From Erythrobacter sp. HKB08 (GTDB taxonomy: Bacteria; Pseudomonadota; Alphaproteobacteria; Sphingomonadales; Sphingomonadaceae), in contig NZ_CP035310.1 in the NCBI RefSeq assembly GCF_004114695.1, positions 186,001-250,000 on the forward strand: a stretch of 64,000 nucleotides of DNA, read 5' to 3'. The notes below the pieces were generated by a model that saw only the letters and a program-made list of their open reading frames with translations, had not been told where the DNA came from and made no database searches. Each line of letters begins with the position of its first letter. The stretch's first letter is position 1. The position numbers were made by a program, and so were the translations under genes. Below are positions 33,204 through 42,103 of this stretch, piece by piece.

Positions 33204-34790
33204 TCAAGGCACGAGCACCGTGTCGCGCGCGACGGGGTCGGTTTCGGGATAGTCGAGCGTGAAGTGCAGGCCGCGGCTTTCGTGGCGGGCGAGCGCGCTT
33301 TTCACGATCAGTTCGGCGGCCTTGAGCAGGTTGCGCAGTTCGATCAGGTCGGTCGTCACGCGGAAGGAGCCGTAATAGTCCTCCACCTCGTCCTGCAGCA
33401 GCTTGATGCGGTTGGCGGCGCGTTCGAGGCGCTTGGTGGTGCGCACGATGCCGACGTAGTTCCACATGAAGCGGCGGATTTCGGTCCAGTTCTGCTTGAT
33501 GACGACTTCTTCGTCGGAATCGGTCACGCGGCTTTCGTCCCAGTCCTTAATTGCCGGCGGCTCGTCGAGTTCGTCCCAGCAGGTGAGGATGTCCTTTGCC
33601 GCAGCTTCGCCGAAGACGAAGCATTCGAGCAGCGAGTTCGACGCCAGGCGGTTCGCGCCGTGCAGCCCGCTCTCGGTGCATTCGCCTGCGGCCCACAGGC
33701 CCGGCAGGTCGGTGCGGGCATCGAGCCCGATCAGCACGCCGCCGCAGGTATAATGCTGCGCGGGCACGACCGGGATCGGCTCCTTGGTCATGTCGATCCC
33801 GAGGCCCATCAGCTTCTCGTGGATGGTCGGGAAGTGCTGCTTCACGAATTCGGGCGGCTGGTGGCTGATGTCGAGATGGACATAGTCGAGGCCGTAGCGC
33901 TTGATCTGGTCGTCGTTCGCACGCGCCACGATGTCGCGCGGGGCAAGCTCCATGCGCTGCGGGTCGTAATCCGCCATGTAGCGATGGCCGGTTTCCGGGT
34001 GGAGCAGGTGCCCGCCCTCGCCGCGCACGGCCTCGGTGATGAGGAAGTTCTTGACCTCGAGATTGTAGAGGCAGGTCGGGTGGAACTGCATCATCTCCAT
34101 GTTGGAGACGCGGCAGCCCGCGCGCCATGCCATCGCGATACCGTCGCCCGTCGCGCCGCGCGGTGCGGTCGAGAAGAGGTACACGCGGCCCGCCCCGCCG
34201 GCGGCGAGGATAGTCGCCTTCGCGACGTGTTTCTCGACCCGCCCGGTTTTCTCGTCGAGCGCATAGGCACCCCACACTCGCCCTTCGCCGGAATATTTCT
34301 CGCCGTGACGGCCGGTGATGAAATCGATGCAGGTGCGGCCCGGAAGCATGGTGATGTTGGGGTTCGCCTCGGCCGCCTTGAGCAGCGCTTCCTGCACTGC
34401 CCAGCCGGTCGCGTCATTGACGTGGACGATCCGCCGGTGGCTGTGCCCGCCCTCGCGGGTGAGGTGCAAGTCCTCGCCCTCGCGGTTGAACGGCACGCCG
34501 AGTTCGCACAAGCGGTCGATCGAGGCCGGTGCGTTCTCGATCACGAACTCCACCGTCTCGCGGTCGTTCAGCCCGGCGCCTGCGACCATGGTGTCGCGAA
34601 TGTGGTTCTCGAACGTATCGCCCGCGTCGAGCACGGCGGCGATCCCGCCCTGCGCCCAGGCGGTCGAGCCGCCGGTGAGCGAGCCCTTGGCGAGGACCAG
34701 CACCTTCTTCGTCTCGGCCAGCGCCAGCGCGGCGGTCAGCCCGGCAGCGCCCGAGCCGATGATGAGAACGTCGTGTTGCACGTCTGTCAT
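33204..34790 (-). CDS. nadB: L-aspartate oxidase
   Basis: First step of de novo NAD synthesis: oxidises aspartate to iminoaspartate with FAD. 528 residues from ATG 34790 (a longer frame adds 12 residues). FAD fold IGSGAAGLTAALALAE at residues 9-24, GGSTAWAQGGIAAVL, the conserved HPTCLYN and CTESGLHGANRLASNSLLE segments, and the C-terminal helical bundle with KRLERAANRI. nadA and nadC are not in the window. Confidence 0.95.
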   Translation of the reverse strand: MTDVQHDVLIIGSGAAGLTAALALAETKKVLVLAKGSLTGGSTAWAQGGIAAVLDAGDTFENHIRDTMVAGAGLNDRETVEFVIENAPASIDRLCELGVPFNREGEDLHLTREGGHSHRRIVHVNDATGWAVQEALLKAAEANPNITMLPGRTCIDFITGRHGEKYSGEGRVWGAYALDEKTGRVEKHVAKATILAAGGAGRVYLFSTAPRGATGDGIAMAWRAGCRVSNMEMMQFHPTCLYNLEVKNFLITEAVRGEGGHLLHPETGHRYMADYDPQRMELAPRDIVARANDDQIKRYGLDYVHLDISHQPPEFVKQHFPTIHEKLMGLGIDMTKEPIPVVPAQHYTCGGVLIGLDARTDLPGLWAAGECTESGLHGANRLASNSLLECFVFGEAAAKDILTCWDELDEPPAIKDWDESRVTDSDEEVVIKQNWTEIRRFMWNYVGIVRTTKRLERAANRIKLLQDEVEDYYGSFRVTTDLIELRNLLKAAELIVKSALARHESRGLHFTLDYPETDPVARDTVLVP

Positions 34791-34839
34791 GCGCGCCTCC
34801 ATGCCGACAAGCGCGGCCCGGGGCAATGGCGCGCTGGGC

Positions 34840-35577
34840 TCAGCCGATCTCAGCGGTGACCAGCCGGTAGCCCATGTCGGCGCTATCGCTTGTCAGCAGC
34901 CGGGCATTGTCGCGCGCCCATTCGCCGCTTTCGAGATCGGCGCGCAGGCGCTCCACGCCCTCCTCCACGCCGTCGATCAGCCAGAAGCTGGAACTGCCCT
35001 TGCGGATGCGCGGGTCGAGATAGGCCTCGGGCCGCCGCCAGTAGGCGTAGAGAAAGCCGTCGGTGCAATCGTGCGGCACCATGACCGGCTCGATTTGCAT
35101 GGGGCCGAGGTGCTCTTCGAAGAATGCCATCTGTGGCATCGCGCCATCGTCGAGCCCGACCAGGTCGGGCCAGTACTTCGCCTGCCACTGGCCGCGAAAA
35201 TCGGGATCGTAGGTGAGAAGCATCACGCGGCTGCGCGCCACGCGGCGCATCTCGGCCAGCCCCTTCGCCTTGTCGCTCCAGTGATGGATCGAAAGCACCG
35301 CCATCACCGCATCGAAACTGTCGTCCGCGAATGGCAGCGCCTCGGCATGGCCCTGCACCACCGGCGCGGCATCTGCGGGGCGCTGGGCGATCATTTCGGC
35401 GGAAGGTTCGAGGGCGGTCACTTCGCGCCCCGCCGGTTCGTAGGAGCCTGTCCCCGCCCCGACGTTCAGCACGCTCTCGGCATCGCCCAAGGCGGCATCG
35501 AGCTGCTCGGCGATGCGCGCGTCGGGCTTGCGCAAATTCGCGTAATCGATGCCGATCCGGTCGTAGAGCGCGGCCAT
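34840..35577 (-). CDS. Class I SAM-dependent methyltransferase
   Basis: 245 residues. SAM-binding motif I is VLNVGAGTGSYEP (about residues 38-50), followed by the acidic residue in ALEPSAEM and motif IV around FDAVMAVLSIHHW. The N-terminus MAALYDRIGIDYANLRKPD is that of UbiE/COQ5-like methyltransferases with unknown substrates. It starts 7 bp after the ABC ATPase gene, so co-transcription is likely. Substrate unknown. Confidence 0.88.
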   Translation of the reverse strand: MAALYDRIGIDYANLRKPDARIAEQLDAALGDAESVLNVGAGTGSYEPAGREVTALEPSAEMIAQRPADAAPVVQGHAEALPFADDSFDAVMAVLSIHHWSDKAKGLAEMRRVARSRVMLLTYDPDFRGQWQAKYWPDLVGLDDGAMPQMAFFEEHLGPMQIEPVMVPHDCTDGFLYAYWRRPEAYLDPRIRKGSSSFWLIDGVEEGVERLRADLESGEWARDNARLLTSDSADMGYRLVTAEIG

Positions 35578-35584
35578 CGCGCGC

Positions 35585-36520
35585 CTAGCCGGAGCCGGTC
35601 AGCTGGACGAAGACGTCCTCCAGGTCCGCCTCGCGCGTGGTCACGTCCTCGATCGCGTAACCGTGCTGCTGCACCTTGGCGAGCACCTGCCCGGCGCTCG
35701 CCTTGTCGCGGTCGTAGGTGATTTCGAGCACGCGCGGCTCGATCGCTTCGGACTTCACGAAGCCTTCCTCGACAACCGGCCCGGCAAGGTCCTTGTCGAC
35801 ACTCACCCGCACGATCTTCTCGCGCGCCATGCCGATGAGGTCGCGGGTCGGCTTGTGCGCGATCAGTTCGCCGTGGTTGATGATCGCGATCTCGTCGCAC
35901 AGCTGCTCGGCTTCCTCGAGGTAATGCGTGGTGAGGACAATGGTGACGCCCTGCCGGTTGAGCTCGGTCACCAGCTCCCACAGCTGGCGGCGCAGCTCGA
36001 CATCGACGCCCGCCGTCGGCTCGTCGAGCACGAGGATCGGCGGCGAATGGACCATGGCTTTTGCAATGAGCAGCCGGCGCTTCATCCCGCCCGACAGCGT
36101 GCGCGCATATGCATCGCGCTTGTCGGAAAGGCGGACCGCTTCGAGCAGTTCCTCGCTGCGCCGCTCGGCCCTGGGGATGCCGTAGAAACCCGCCTGGTTC
36201 TCCAGCACCTCGTAGGGCGTGAAGAAGGGATCGAAGACGATTTCCTGCGGGACGATGCCGATCGAACGCTTCGCATTGCGGCGCTGCTCGTCGATGTCGA
36301 AGCCCCAGATTTCCGCCCTGCCCGAAGTCTTGGTGACGAGGCCCGCGAGCGTGTTGATCAGCGTCGACTTGCCCGCACCGTTCGGACCGAGCAGGCCGAA
36401 GACCCCGCCCTGCGGCACGTCGAAGCTGACGCCCTTCAAGGCGAGCTTGCCTTCTTCGCCCTTCTCCCCGGCATAGCGTTTGACGAGATTGTCGATGCGG
36501 ATGGCGGGCGGGTTGGTCAT
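35585..36520 (-). CDS. ABC transporter ATP-binding protein (no permease nearby)
   Basis: 311 residues. Walker A GPNGAGKST (45-53), Q-loop near IGIVPQE, signature LSGGMKRRLLIA, Walker B ILVLDEPTAGVD and switch histidine LTTHYLEEAE are all intact. The C-terminal 80 residues match the DrrA/ABC-2 type (YadG-like) exporters. The expected ABC-2 permease gene is not adjacent on either side; a methyltransferase gene follows instead. Probably works with a permease encoded elsewhere. Confidence 0.92.
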   Translation of the reverse strand: MTNPPAIRIDNLVKRYAGEKGEEGKLALKGVSFDVPQGGVFGLLGPNGAGKSTLINTLAGLVTKTSGRAEIWGFDIDEQRRNAKRSIGIVPQEIVFDPFFTPYEVLENQAGFYGIPRAERRSEELLEAVRLSDKRDAYARTLSGGMKRRLLIAKAMVHSPPILVLDEPTAGVDVELRRQLWELVTELNRQGVTIVLTTHYLEEAEQLCDEIAIINHGELIAHKPTRDLIGMAREKIVRVSVDKDLAGPVVEEGFVKSEAIEPRVLEITYDRDKASAGQVLAKVQQHGYAIEDVTTREADLEDVFVQLTGSG

Positions 36521-36604
36521 GGCGCAGCGATGTGCCGATTTCGCGGCCTTCGCGCAACCACAGAAGAGTTGAGGCCGGCGAGAAAACGCACTATCGGCTC
36601 AGCC

Positions 36605-36865
36605 ATGAGCATCGCACCGCCAGAAGTCATCAAGGTCACGACCCGCCGCGTCAGCTGTGACGGCGCGAGCGATATCCGCGGAGGGCAGAACTTCCGCCCC
36701 GCCGCGCTCGGCCATCCGAAGATCTATCTCGAGATCGACGAGCACGGCTATGTCGACTGCGGCTATTGCGACCGCCGCTTCGTCCTCGAAGGTGGTCCTG
36801 CCGACGGTGTCGACCAGTCGAGCCTGCCGGACATCTCCGAAGGCGCCGACCCGGGGCACCGGTGA
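36605..36865 (+). CDS. zf-CHCC zinc-finger protein (NDUFS6-like)
   Basis: 86 residues. The C-terminal zinc site is formed by VSCDG, GHPKIYLEI and DCGYCDRRF: a cysteine, a histidine and two cysteines, the CHCC pattern of the bacterial relatives of mitochondrial complex I subunit NDUFS6. Probably assists complex I or an iron-sulfur protein, from family knowledge only. Its stop overlaps the GTG of the next gene by 4 bp. Confidence 0.9.
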   Translation: MSIAPPEVIKVTTRRVSCDGASDIRGGQNFRPAALGHPKIYLEIDEHGYVDCGYCDRRFVLEGGPADGVDQSSLPDISEGADPGHR

Positions 36866-37380
36866 TCCGTTCCGCCCGCTCCGCCGCGCTGTTGCTGGCG
36901 GGGCTGGCACTTCCCCTATCCGGCGCGAGCGGGCAGGACCTGACCGAGGACTGCCGCGCGCTTCAGTCGCTCGCCGACCCCGACAGCCGCCACCGTGCAT
37001 CGCTCGAATTCCAGCGCGACGGGACCATCGACCTTTTGGTGCGCGGCAAGCGTTTCATCCGCGGCTTCACCAATTGCGAAATCTCCGGGCCGGAGAACTT
37101 CAACGCTATCGAATGCGAGCTGGAATTCGAGACCGGGGAAGAGGCGTCCGCCTATCTCTCGGACCTCGCCAGGCGCCTCGCCCCCTGCACACCGGAAGGG
37201 CTGACCGCGCGCGGCGAGAACGTCATTTCGGAAAACTACCGGATTATCGAGCAGCACAGCGCGAGCTTCCTCGACAAGGAAGGCGAGGATGTGATCGCGG
37301 ATCTCAACATCCAGCGGACCGTAAGCAGCTACGGCCCGCGCACCACTTACGACGTGCAGTTCAAAGTCGAATACGACTAG
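36862..37380 (+). CDS. Secreted hypothetical protein
   Basis: 172 residues from GTG 36862 (GTGA overlap with the previous gene). A signal peptide (about 1-23, ending SGASGQ) is followed by a beta-rich domain with four cysteines (EDCRAL, TNCEISG, IECELEF, LAPCTPEG), likely two disulfides, and a C-terminal TYDVQFKVEYD strand. No family recognised. The tldD gene starts 40 bp later. Confidence 0.68.
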   Translation: MIRSARSAALLLAGLALPLSGASGQDLTEDCRALQSLADPDSRHRASLEFQRDGTIDLLVRGKRFIRGFTNCEISGPENFNAIECELEFETGEEASAYLSDLARRLAPCTPEGLTARGENVISENYRIIEQHSASFLDKEGEDVIADLNIQRTVSSYGPRTTYDVQFKVEYD

Positions 37381-37420
37381 GCGATTGGCAGCCGGGCGCG
37401 CGGCTGCCTATATCGGCTCC

Positions 37421-38842
37421 ATGACCAGCACCGACCCCCGCGCGATCCTCTATGGCGACAGGCTTTCACCCGAGATTGCCCAGCGCGTTACCGCCGACGT
37501 CCTGTCCAGCTGCGACGACGGCGAGCTTTTCCTCCAGCATTCGGCGAGCGAGAGCTTCGTGTTCGACGACGGGCGACTGAAGACTGCCGATTACTCGCGC
37601 GATTCGGGCTTCGGCCTGCGCGGCGTATCGGGCGAAATGACCGGCTTCGCCCATGCCAACGAATTGTCGGAAAGCGCCATTCGCCGTGCGGGCGAGACGC
37701 TGCGACTGCTCGATCCGGCGAAGGGCGCGAAGGCCCCGCCGCCCAAGGGGAACAACCGGCACCTCTATACCGACGCGAGCCCGCTCGACCTCGTTCCTTT
37801 CGAGGAGAAGGTCGCACTGCTCGAGCGGATCGATGCGGTTGCGCGCGCGAAGGACCCGCGCGTCGCGCAGGTCTCCGCATCGCTTTCGGGTAGCTGGAGC
37901 GTGGTCGAGATCGTGCGACCCGACGGCTTCGTCGCGACCGATATCCGCCCGCTCGTGAGGCTCGACGTGTCGATCGTCGCCGAAGCCAACGGGCGGCGCG
38001 AGAACGGTCGCCACGGTTTCGGCGGGCGCTATCTCTACGACCGGCTGTTCGACGAGGGCGCGTGGAACGAGGCGGTCGACGAGGCGGTGCGGCAGGCACT
38101 GGTCAATCTCGAAAGCGTCGATGCCCCGGCGGGCGAAATGCCCGTGCTGCTCGGCCCCGGCTGGCCCGGCGTGCTGCTGCACGAAGCGGTCGGACACGGG
38201 CTCGAAGGCGATTTCAACCGCAAGGGCACCAGCGCCTTTTCCGGCCGCATCGGCCAGCGCGTCGCGGCGCCCGGCGTCACCGTGGTCGACGATGGCAGCA
38301 TGGCGGACCGGCGCGGTTCGCTCAGCATCGACGACGAAGGCACACCGACTGCCGAGACCGTGCTGATCGAGGACGGTATCCTCAAGGGATACATGCAGGA
38401 TCGCCTCAACGCCCGGCTGATGGGTGTCGAGCCGACCGGCAACGGTCGCCGCCAGAGCTACCAGCATGCGCCCATGCCCCGCATGACCAATACCTTCATG
38501 CGCGGAGGGAACGACGATCCGGCCGAACTGCTTTCGCGCATGAAGCGCGGCATTTTCGCCAAGAGCTTCGGCGGAGGGCAGGTCGATATAGTCTCGGGCC
38601 GCTTCACCTTCTCCTGCACCGAGGCCTACCTGGTCGAGGACGGCAAGCTCGGCGCGCCGATCAAGGGCGCGACGCTGATCGGCGACGGGCCGACCGTGCT
38701 GACCAAGGTCGAGGGCATCGGCAACGACATGGCGCTCGACGAAGGGATCGGCGTATGCGGCAAGGGCGGGCAGAGCGTGCCTGCGGGCGTCGGCCAGCCC
38801 ACGCTGCTGGTCGGCGGTCTGACCGTGGGCGGGACCGCCTGA
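37421..38842 (+). CDS. tldD: TldD metalloprotease
   Basis: 473 residues from ATG 37421. TldD works with TldE/PmbA as a heterodimeric zinc peptidase that degrades unfolded peptides and processes some leader peptides. The metal site is HEAVGHGLEGD, with the characteristic HExxxH, and the C-terminal SFGGGQVDIVSGRF, GAPIKGATLIGDGPTVLTKVEGIGND is strongly conserved. pmbA/tldE is not in this window. The 3' end overlaps or abuts the CPBP gene. Confidence 0.95.
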   Translation: MTSTDPRAILYGDRLSPEIAQRVTADVLSSCDDGELFLQHSASESFVFDDGRLKTADYSRDSGFGLRGVSGEMTGFAHANELSESAIRRAGETLRLLDPAKGAKAPPPKGNNRHLYTDASPLDLVPFEEKVALLERIDAVARAKDPRVAQVSASLSGSWSVVEIVRPDGFVATDIRPLVRLDVSIVAEANGRRENGRHGFGGRYLYDRLFDEGAWNEAVDEAVRQALVNLESVDAPAGEMPVLLGPGWPGVLLHEAVGHGLEGDFNRKGTSAFSGRIGQRVAAPGVTVVDDGSMADRRGSLSIDDEGTPTAETVLIEDGILKGYMQDRLNARLMGVEPTGNGRRQSYQHAPMPRMTNTFMRGGNDDPAELLSRMKRGIFAKSFGGGQVDIVSGRFTFSCTEAYLVEDGKLGAPIKGATLIGDGPTVLTKVEGIGNDMALDEGIGVCGKGGQSVPAGVGQPTLLVGGLTVGGTA

Positions 38843-39345
38843 GCGCGAAGCACCTTCCAGGCAGGATCGGGCGCTGGTTCGCCTGGCCGTCGCGAACGCA
38901 CTGGCTGAAATCGCTCCCCGTCTTCCTGGGCGGCGGAGGACTCCTCGCTGCAGCCGCCTGGACGACCGGGCTCACCCAGTGGGACCCGCAGCCGCTGACG
39001 CTGGCGACGCTTGGCATCATTGCCCTGCTCTTCTTCGTTCCTTCGCTGCTCGAAGAAATGCTGTTTCGCGGCGCGCTGCATCCCGCGCCCGATGCACCGC
39101 ATCGCCCCTTGCGGATACTCGTCGCTGCCGCCCTGTTCGTGCTGTGGCACCCGCTGCAAGTCTGGAGCGGTATCGGGCCGGACTGGTCGGCGCTCTTCGT
39201 GACCCCCGCATTCCTCGCCTGCGCCACCATCGCCGCGCTCACGCTCGGCCTGCTGCGCGAAATATCGGGCTCGCTGTGGCCGCCGGTCCTGTTCCACTGG
39301 GCGATGGTCGCCGCGTGGAAACTCCTGCTCGGCGGGCCGTTCTAA
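38839..39345 (+). CDS. CPBP-family intramembrane protease (Abi/CAAX-like), start uncertain
   Basis: About 168 residues with four to five hydrophobic segments. Motif 1 is SLLEEMLFRGAL (EExxxR), motif 2 FVLWHPLQVWS (FxxxH) and the third conserved histidine is in LFHWAMV, so the active site is complete. No ATG, GTG or TTG lies in frame between an ATG at 38755 (which would overlap tldD by 88 bp) and the first motif; the CTG at 38839 would overlap the tldD stop by 4 bp (CTGA). I give that as the working start. CPBP proteases process prenylated or membrane proteins; some give immunity to bacteriocins. Confidence 0.72.
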   Translation: MSAKHLPGRIGRWFAWPSRTHWLKSLPVFLGGGGLLAAAAWTTGLTQWDPQPLTLATLGIIALLFFVPSLLEEMLFRGALHPAPDAPHRPLRILVAAALFVLWHPLQVWSGIGPDWSALFVTPAFLACATIAALTLGLLREISGSLWPPVLFHWAMVAAWKLLLGGPF

Positions 39346-39387
39346 CCGAGTCAGGCGAAGTTCAGCCCGTTGTGGTAGGATGCATGA

Positions 39388-39810
39388 ATGAGGAAAATCG
39401 AGACTCTCACCCTCGCCGCCGCGCTTTGCGCCGCCCCCGCCTATGCCGACAACCACGGTGACAAGGCGGACAAGGACAGCAAGGGCGAAGCCGAGCTTGC
39501 CGAACTGCTCGAAGGCTATGTCGCGGGCGAGCCTGTCGACTGCCTCAGCCGTCACGAGCGCGACCGGATGCAGATCATCGACCGCACCGCCATCGTCTAT
39601 CGCGACGGGGACACGATCTATGTGAACCGTCCGCGCGGCGCAGGCTTCCTCGACAAGTGGGACGTGCCGGTCTTCCGGGTCTACGGAACCACCAAGATCT
39701 GCCGCAACGACCAGGTCGAACTGGTCGACCGCGCGACGCGCATGGCCGGCCCGGTCATCGTGCTCGGCGATTTCGTCCCCTACACCAAGCCTGACAACGA
39801 GGAGGGCTGA
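39388..39810 (+). CDS. Secreted hypothetical protein, paralog of next gene
   Basis: 140 residues with a signal peptide (1-20, ending APAYAD). The mature part begins with a charged stretch (DNHGDKADKDSKGEAEL), then LEGYVAGEPVDCLS, IIDRTAIVYRDGDTIYVNRP, KICRNDQVELVDRAT and VLGDFVPY. The two cysteines and the LGDF[VI]PY ending are shared with the following gene. Function unknown, probably periplasmic. Confidence 0.75.
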   Translation: MRKIETLTLAAALCAAPAYADNHGDKADKDSKGEAELAELLEGYVAGEPVDCLSRHERDRMQIIDRTAIVYRDGDTIYVNRPRGAGFLDKWDVPVFRVYGTTKICRNDQVELVDRATRMAGPVIVLGDFVPYTKPDNEEG

Positions 39811-39812
39811 CC

Positions 39813-40226
39813 ATGTTCAAGACTGCCGCAACCCTGATTTCCGCCGCGACGATCGCACTTGGTGCGAGTGCCGCCATGGCCGATGACCACAAGGATGCGC
39901 CCAAGACCGAGGGCGAGATCAAGCTCGAGAAAATGCTCGAAGGCCGCGTGGCCGGCGAAGCGCAGAGCTGCATCCGCATGCTGCCGAGCACCGACCTCAC
40001 CGTCATCGACGGCACCGCGCTTGTCTACAAGTCGGGCGGCACGCTTTACGTCAACGTGCCGCGCAATGCCGACCAGGTCGACGACCGCGACACGCTGATG
40101 ACGCGCAAGAGTTCCAACCGCCTGTGCCGGACCGACATCGTCACCACGGTCGACCGGTTCCACGGCGGCTACACGGGCAATATCCTGCTCGGCGACTTCA
40201 TCCCCTATCGCCGCGCGGAGGGCTGA
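39813..40226 (+). CDS. Secreted hypothetical protein, tandem paralog
   Basis: 137 residues, starting 2 bp after its neighbour's stop. Signal peptide ends SAAMADD. It mirrors the preceding protein segment by segment: LEGRVAGEAQSCIR, VIDGTALVYKSGGTLYVNVP, RLCRTDIVTTVDRF and LLGDFIPY. The two cysteines are kept. The pair arose by tandem duplication. No family name recognised; a partner of cell-envelope or metal metabolism is possible but unproven. Confidence 0.75.
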   Translation: MFKTAATLISAATIALGASAAMADDHKDAPKTEGEIKLEKMLEGRVAGEAQSCIRMLPSTDLTVIDGTALVYKSGGTLYVNVPRNADQVDDRDTLMTRKSSNRLCRTDIVTTVDRFHGGYTGNILLGDFIPYRRAEG

Positions 40227-40238
40227 GGCGGGACGCCG

Positions 40239-42005
40239 CTAGTCGCCGTTATCGGCGGCAGCCTTGCGGCGCTTCGCCTCCGCCTTTGCTGCCAGTTTCG
40301 CTTCGAGATAGGCGAGGCGGCCCGTGCCGTCCTCGACTTCGAGCGGATAGACATCCCAGCGCCGTGACTTGGACGGCTTTTCGAGCATGTAGGCAAGCAC
40401 GACCTTGCGCCCGTCGGAACGCAGGTTGATCGAGCCGTAGACCGTCACATTGGTCTTCTTCTCCTCTTCCTCCAGCGCCGCGATTTCCGTTTCCATTTCC
40501 GCGCGCTTGTCCGGGTCGGTCTCCCCCGCAAGCTTTCCGCGCAATTCCGCCGCCTGGTACCAGGGCGTGTCGTCGCGCCGGGTGAACTCCTTGGTCGAGC
40601 GCGACAGCTCGGTCGAGAAGATCAGCGGCCGCACGCCGCGCCCGGACACGCCGATCGCGCCCAGCGTGTCGCAGCGCGGGTGGGCGTGGCTTTCCTCGTC
40701 CCCGCTCGAAATAACCGTCGCCGCCGGATTGATCGCGCCGAGGAACAGGTCGGTGAAATCCGCGCTGCCGTGGTGGCACGCCTTGGTCACATCCGCCCCG
40801 TAGATCGCATTGGCATCCTGCCGGACCTGCTCCAGCTCGGCTGCACTCAGCGCATCCACATCGACGAAGGCGCGGTTCGAGGCGCGAGACATGAGGAAAG
40901 TCTCGGCGGAGGAATTGAGGTCACCGCCGAACAGCAGGGTGAACTCGCGGTACTTCAGCGACAGCAGCACCGAATGACCGTTCTTGGTCTTGCCGCTATC
41001 CATCGAAACGGTCTTTTCCGCCGGCGTCTTGCCGAATACGCGCAGCCGCGGGGCCCCCGCATTGTCCGGCTCGACCACCGGCCCGACGATCTCGATCTCG
41101 CATTCGGTCGCATTGCCCGGACCGAAACCGGGGAGGTAGGACTTGCCGCCCGACAGCTCTCCATGCGCGGTCGAGAGCATCACGATATTGGGGAAGCGCC
41201 TGTTGCCGCCCTCGTCCACCGCAGTCTGTGCGGTCGCGAGGAGGTCGGGATACTTCTTCGCATTGCCGGTCGACTGCTTGATCCAGCGCTGCGGATCGCC
41301 GAGCAGCGTGGCGAGCGCGGCATCGTCCTCGACCAGTCCGACGAGGTAATCCTGCCCGCCCTCGGCCTTTCGTTCGCCGAGCAACAGGTCGCTGTCGGTA
41401 TCCTGCGACCCGTCCGCCTTCTTGCCGAATTGCTCGACCAGCCCGTTGTGCCAGACGTTGCTCGCATGGACGGCCCCGTCTTCGACCAGCCGGCGGAAGC
41501 CTTCGTAATGGTCCATGTCGGGATGGGTGACGATCAGCCCGTCGAAATCGGTATGCGCGCTCTCGAACCCGCGGAAGCGCCAGCGAAGGTAGCGATACAT
41601 GTTTTCGCCCTCGCCCGCGTCGATGACATATTTCTTGTCATTGGGCGTGACGAGCAGCGCGCCGTCGCCCTGCCCGACATCGACGAACACCACCTCGAGC
41701 AGCCGTTCGCGCTCGAGGTCCTCCGGTTTCATGTATCCCGAAACGCCGCGCACCCGCACCGGCACCAGCCCGTCCAGCTTCTCCCGGACAGTCGCATGTT
41801 CTTCCGGCTTCAGCGGCGGATCGAGCTTTGCGCCGTCGCCGCTTTCGATGAAGTCGTAATCGTCGACCTTGGTCCAGTCGCCCCAGAGCAGGTGCTTCGC
41901 CCGCGACAGCGTGATCTGCTTCTTCTTGTTGCGCGCAATGTTGAGGACATGCGCGGTCGGATAGCCGGCGTAGACGATATCGCCGGGCTGGAATGCATCG
42001 GGCAT
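40239..42005 (-). CDS. Large cytoplasmic ComEC/Rec2-like metallo-beta-lactamase protein
   Basis: 588 residues without a signal peptide or membrane helix, so unlike ComEC itself this is a soluble hydrolase. An N-terminal SH3-like segment (about 5-45) leads to the metallo-beta-lactamase domain: VDVGQGDG (109-115), VIDAGEGEN (127-135), the metal motif THPDMDHYEG (160-169), a later LLFGGDLNSSAE, then ACHHGSADF and SSGDEESHAHPR, which are the ComEC-type second metal and recognition motifs. The C-terminus is a charged coiled coil ending in a basic tail. A nuclease or phosphodiesterase role is plausible. It is convergent with the paralog pair. Confidence 0.82.
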   Translation of the reverse strand: MPDAFQPGDIVYAGYPTAHVLNIARNKKKQITLSRAKHLLWGDWTKVDDYDFIESGDGAKLDPPLKPEEHATVREKLDGLVPVRVRGVSGYMKPEDLERERLLEVVFVDVGQGDGALLVTPNDKKYVIDAGEGENMYRYLRWRFRGFESAHTDFDGLIVTHPDMDHYEGFRRLVEDGAVHASNVWHNGLVEQFGKKADGSQDTDSDLLLGERKAEGGQDYLVGLVEDDAALATLLGDPQRWIKQSTGNAKKYPDLLATAQTAVDEGGNRRFPNIVMLSTAHGELSGGKSYLPGFGPGNATECEIEIVGPVVEPDNAGAPRLRVFGKTPAEKTVSMDSGKTKNGHSVLLSLKYREFTLLFGGDLNSSAETFLMSRASNRAFVDVDALSAAELEQVRQDANAIYGADVTKACHHGSADFTDLFLGAINPAATVISSGDEESHAHPRCDTLGAIGVSGRGVRPLIFSTELSRSTKEFTRRDDTPWYQAAELRGKLAGETDPDKRAEMETEIAALEEEEKKTNVTVYGSINLRSDGRKVVLAYMLEKPSKSRRWDVYPLEVEDGTGRLAYLEAKLAAKAEAKRRKAAADNGD

Positions 42006-42103
42006 GGCAGTGCTCCTGCTGCCGTGATGTCCTCATCGGCAGCGAGGATAAACAGACACTTCGAGTCGCGCCAACCGCCCCTTCGGACGGCGGGGCGCGT
42101 CCG

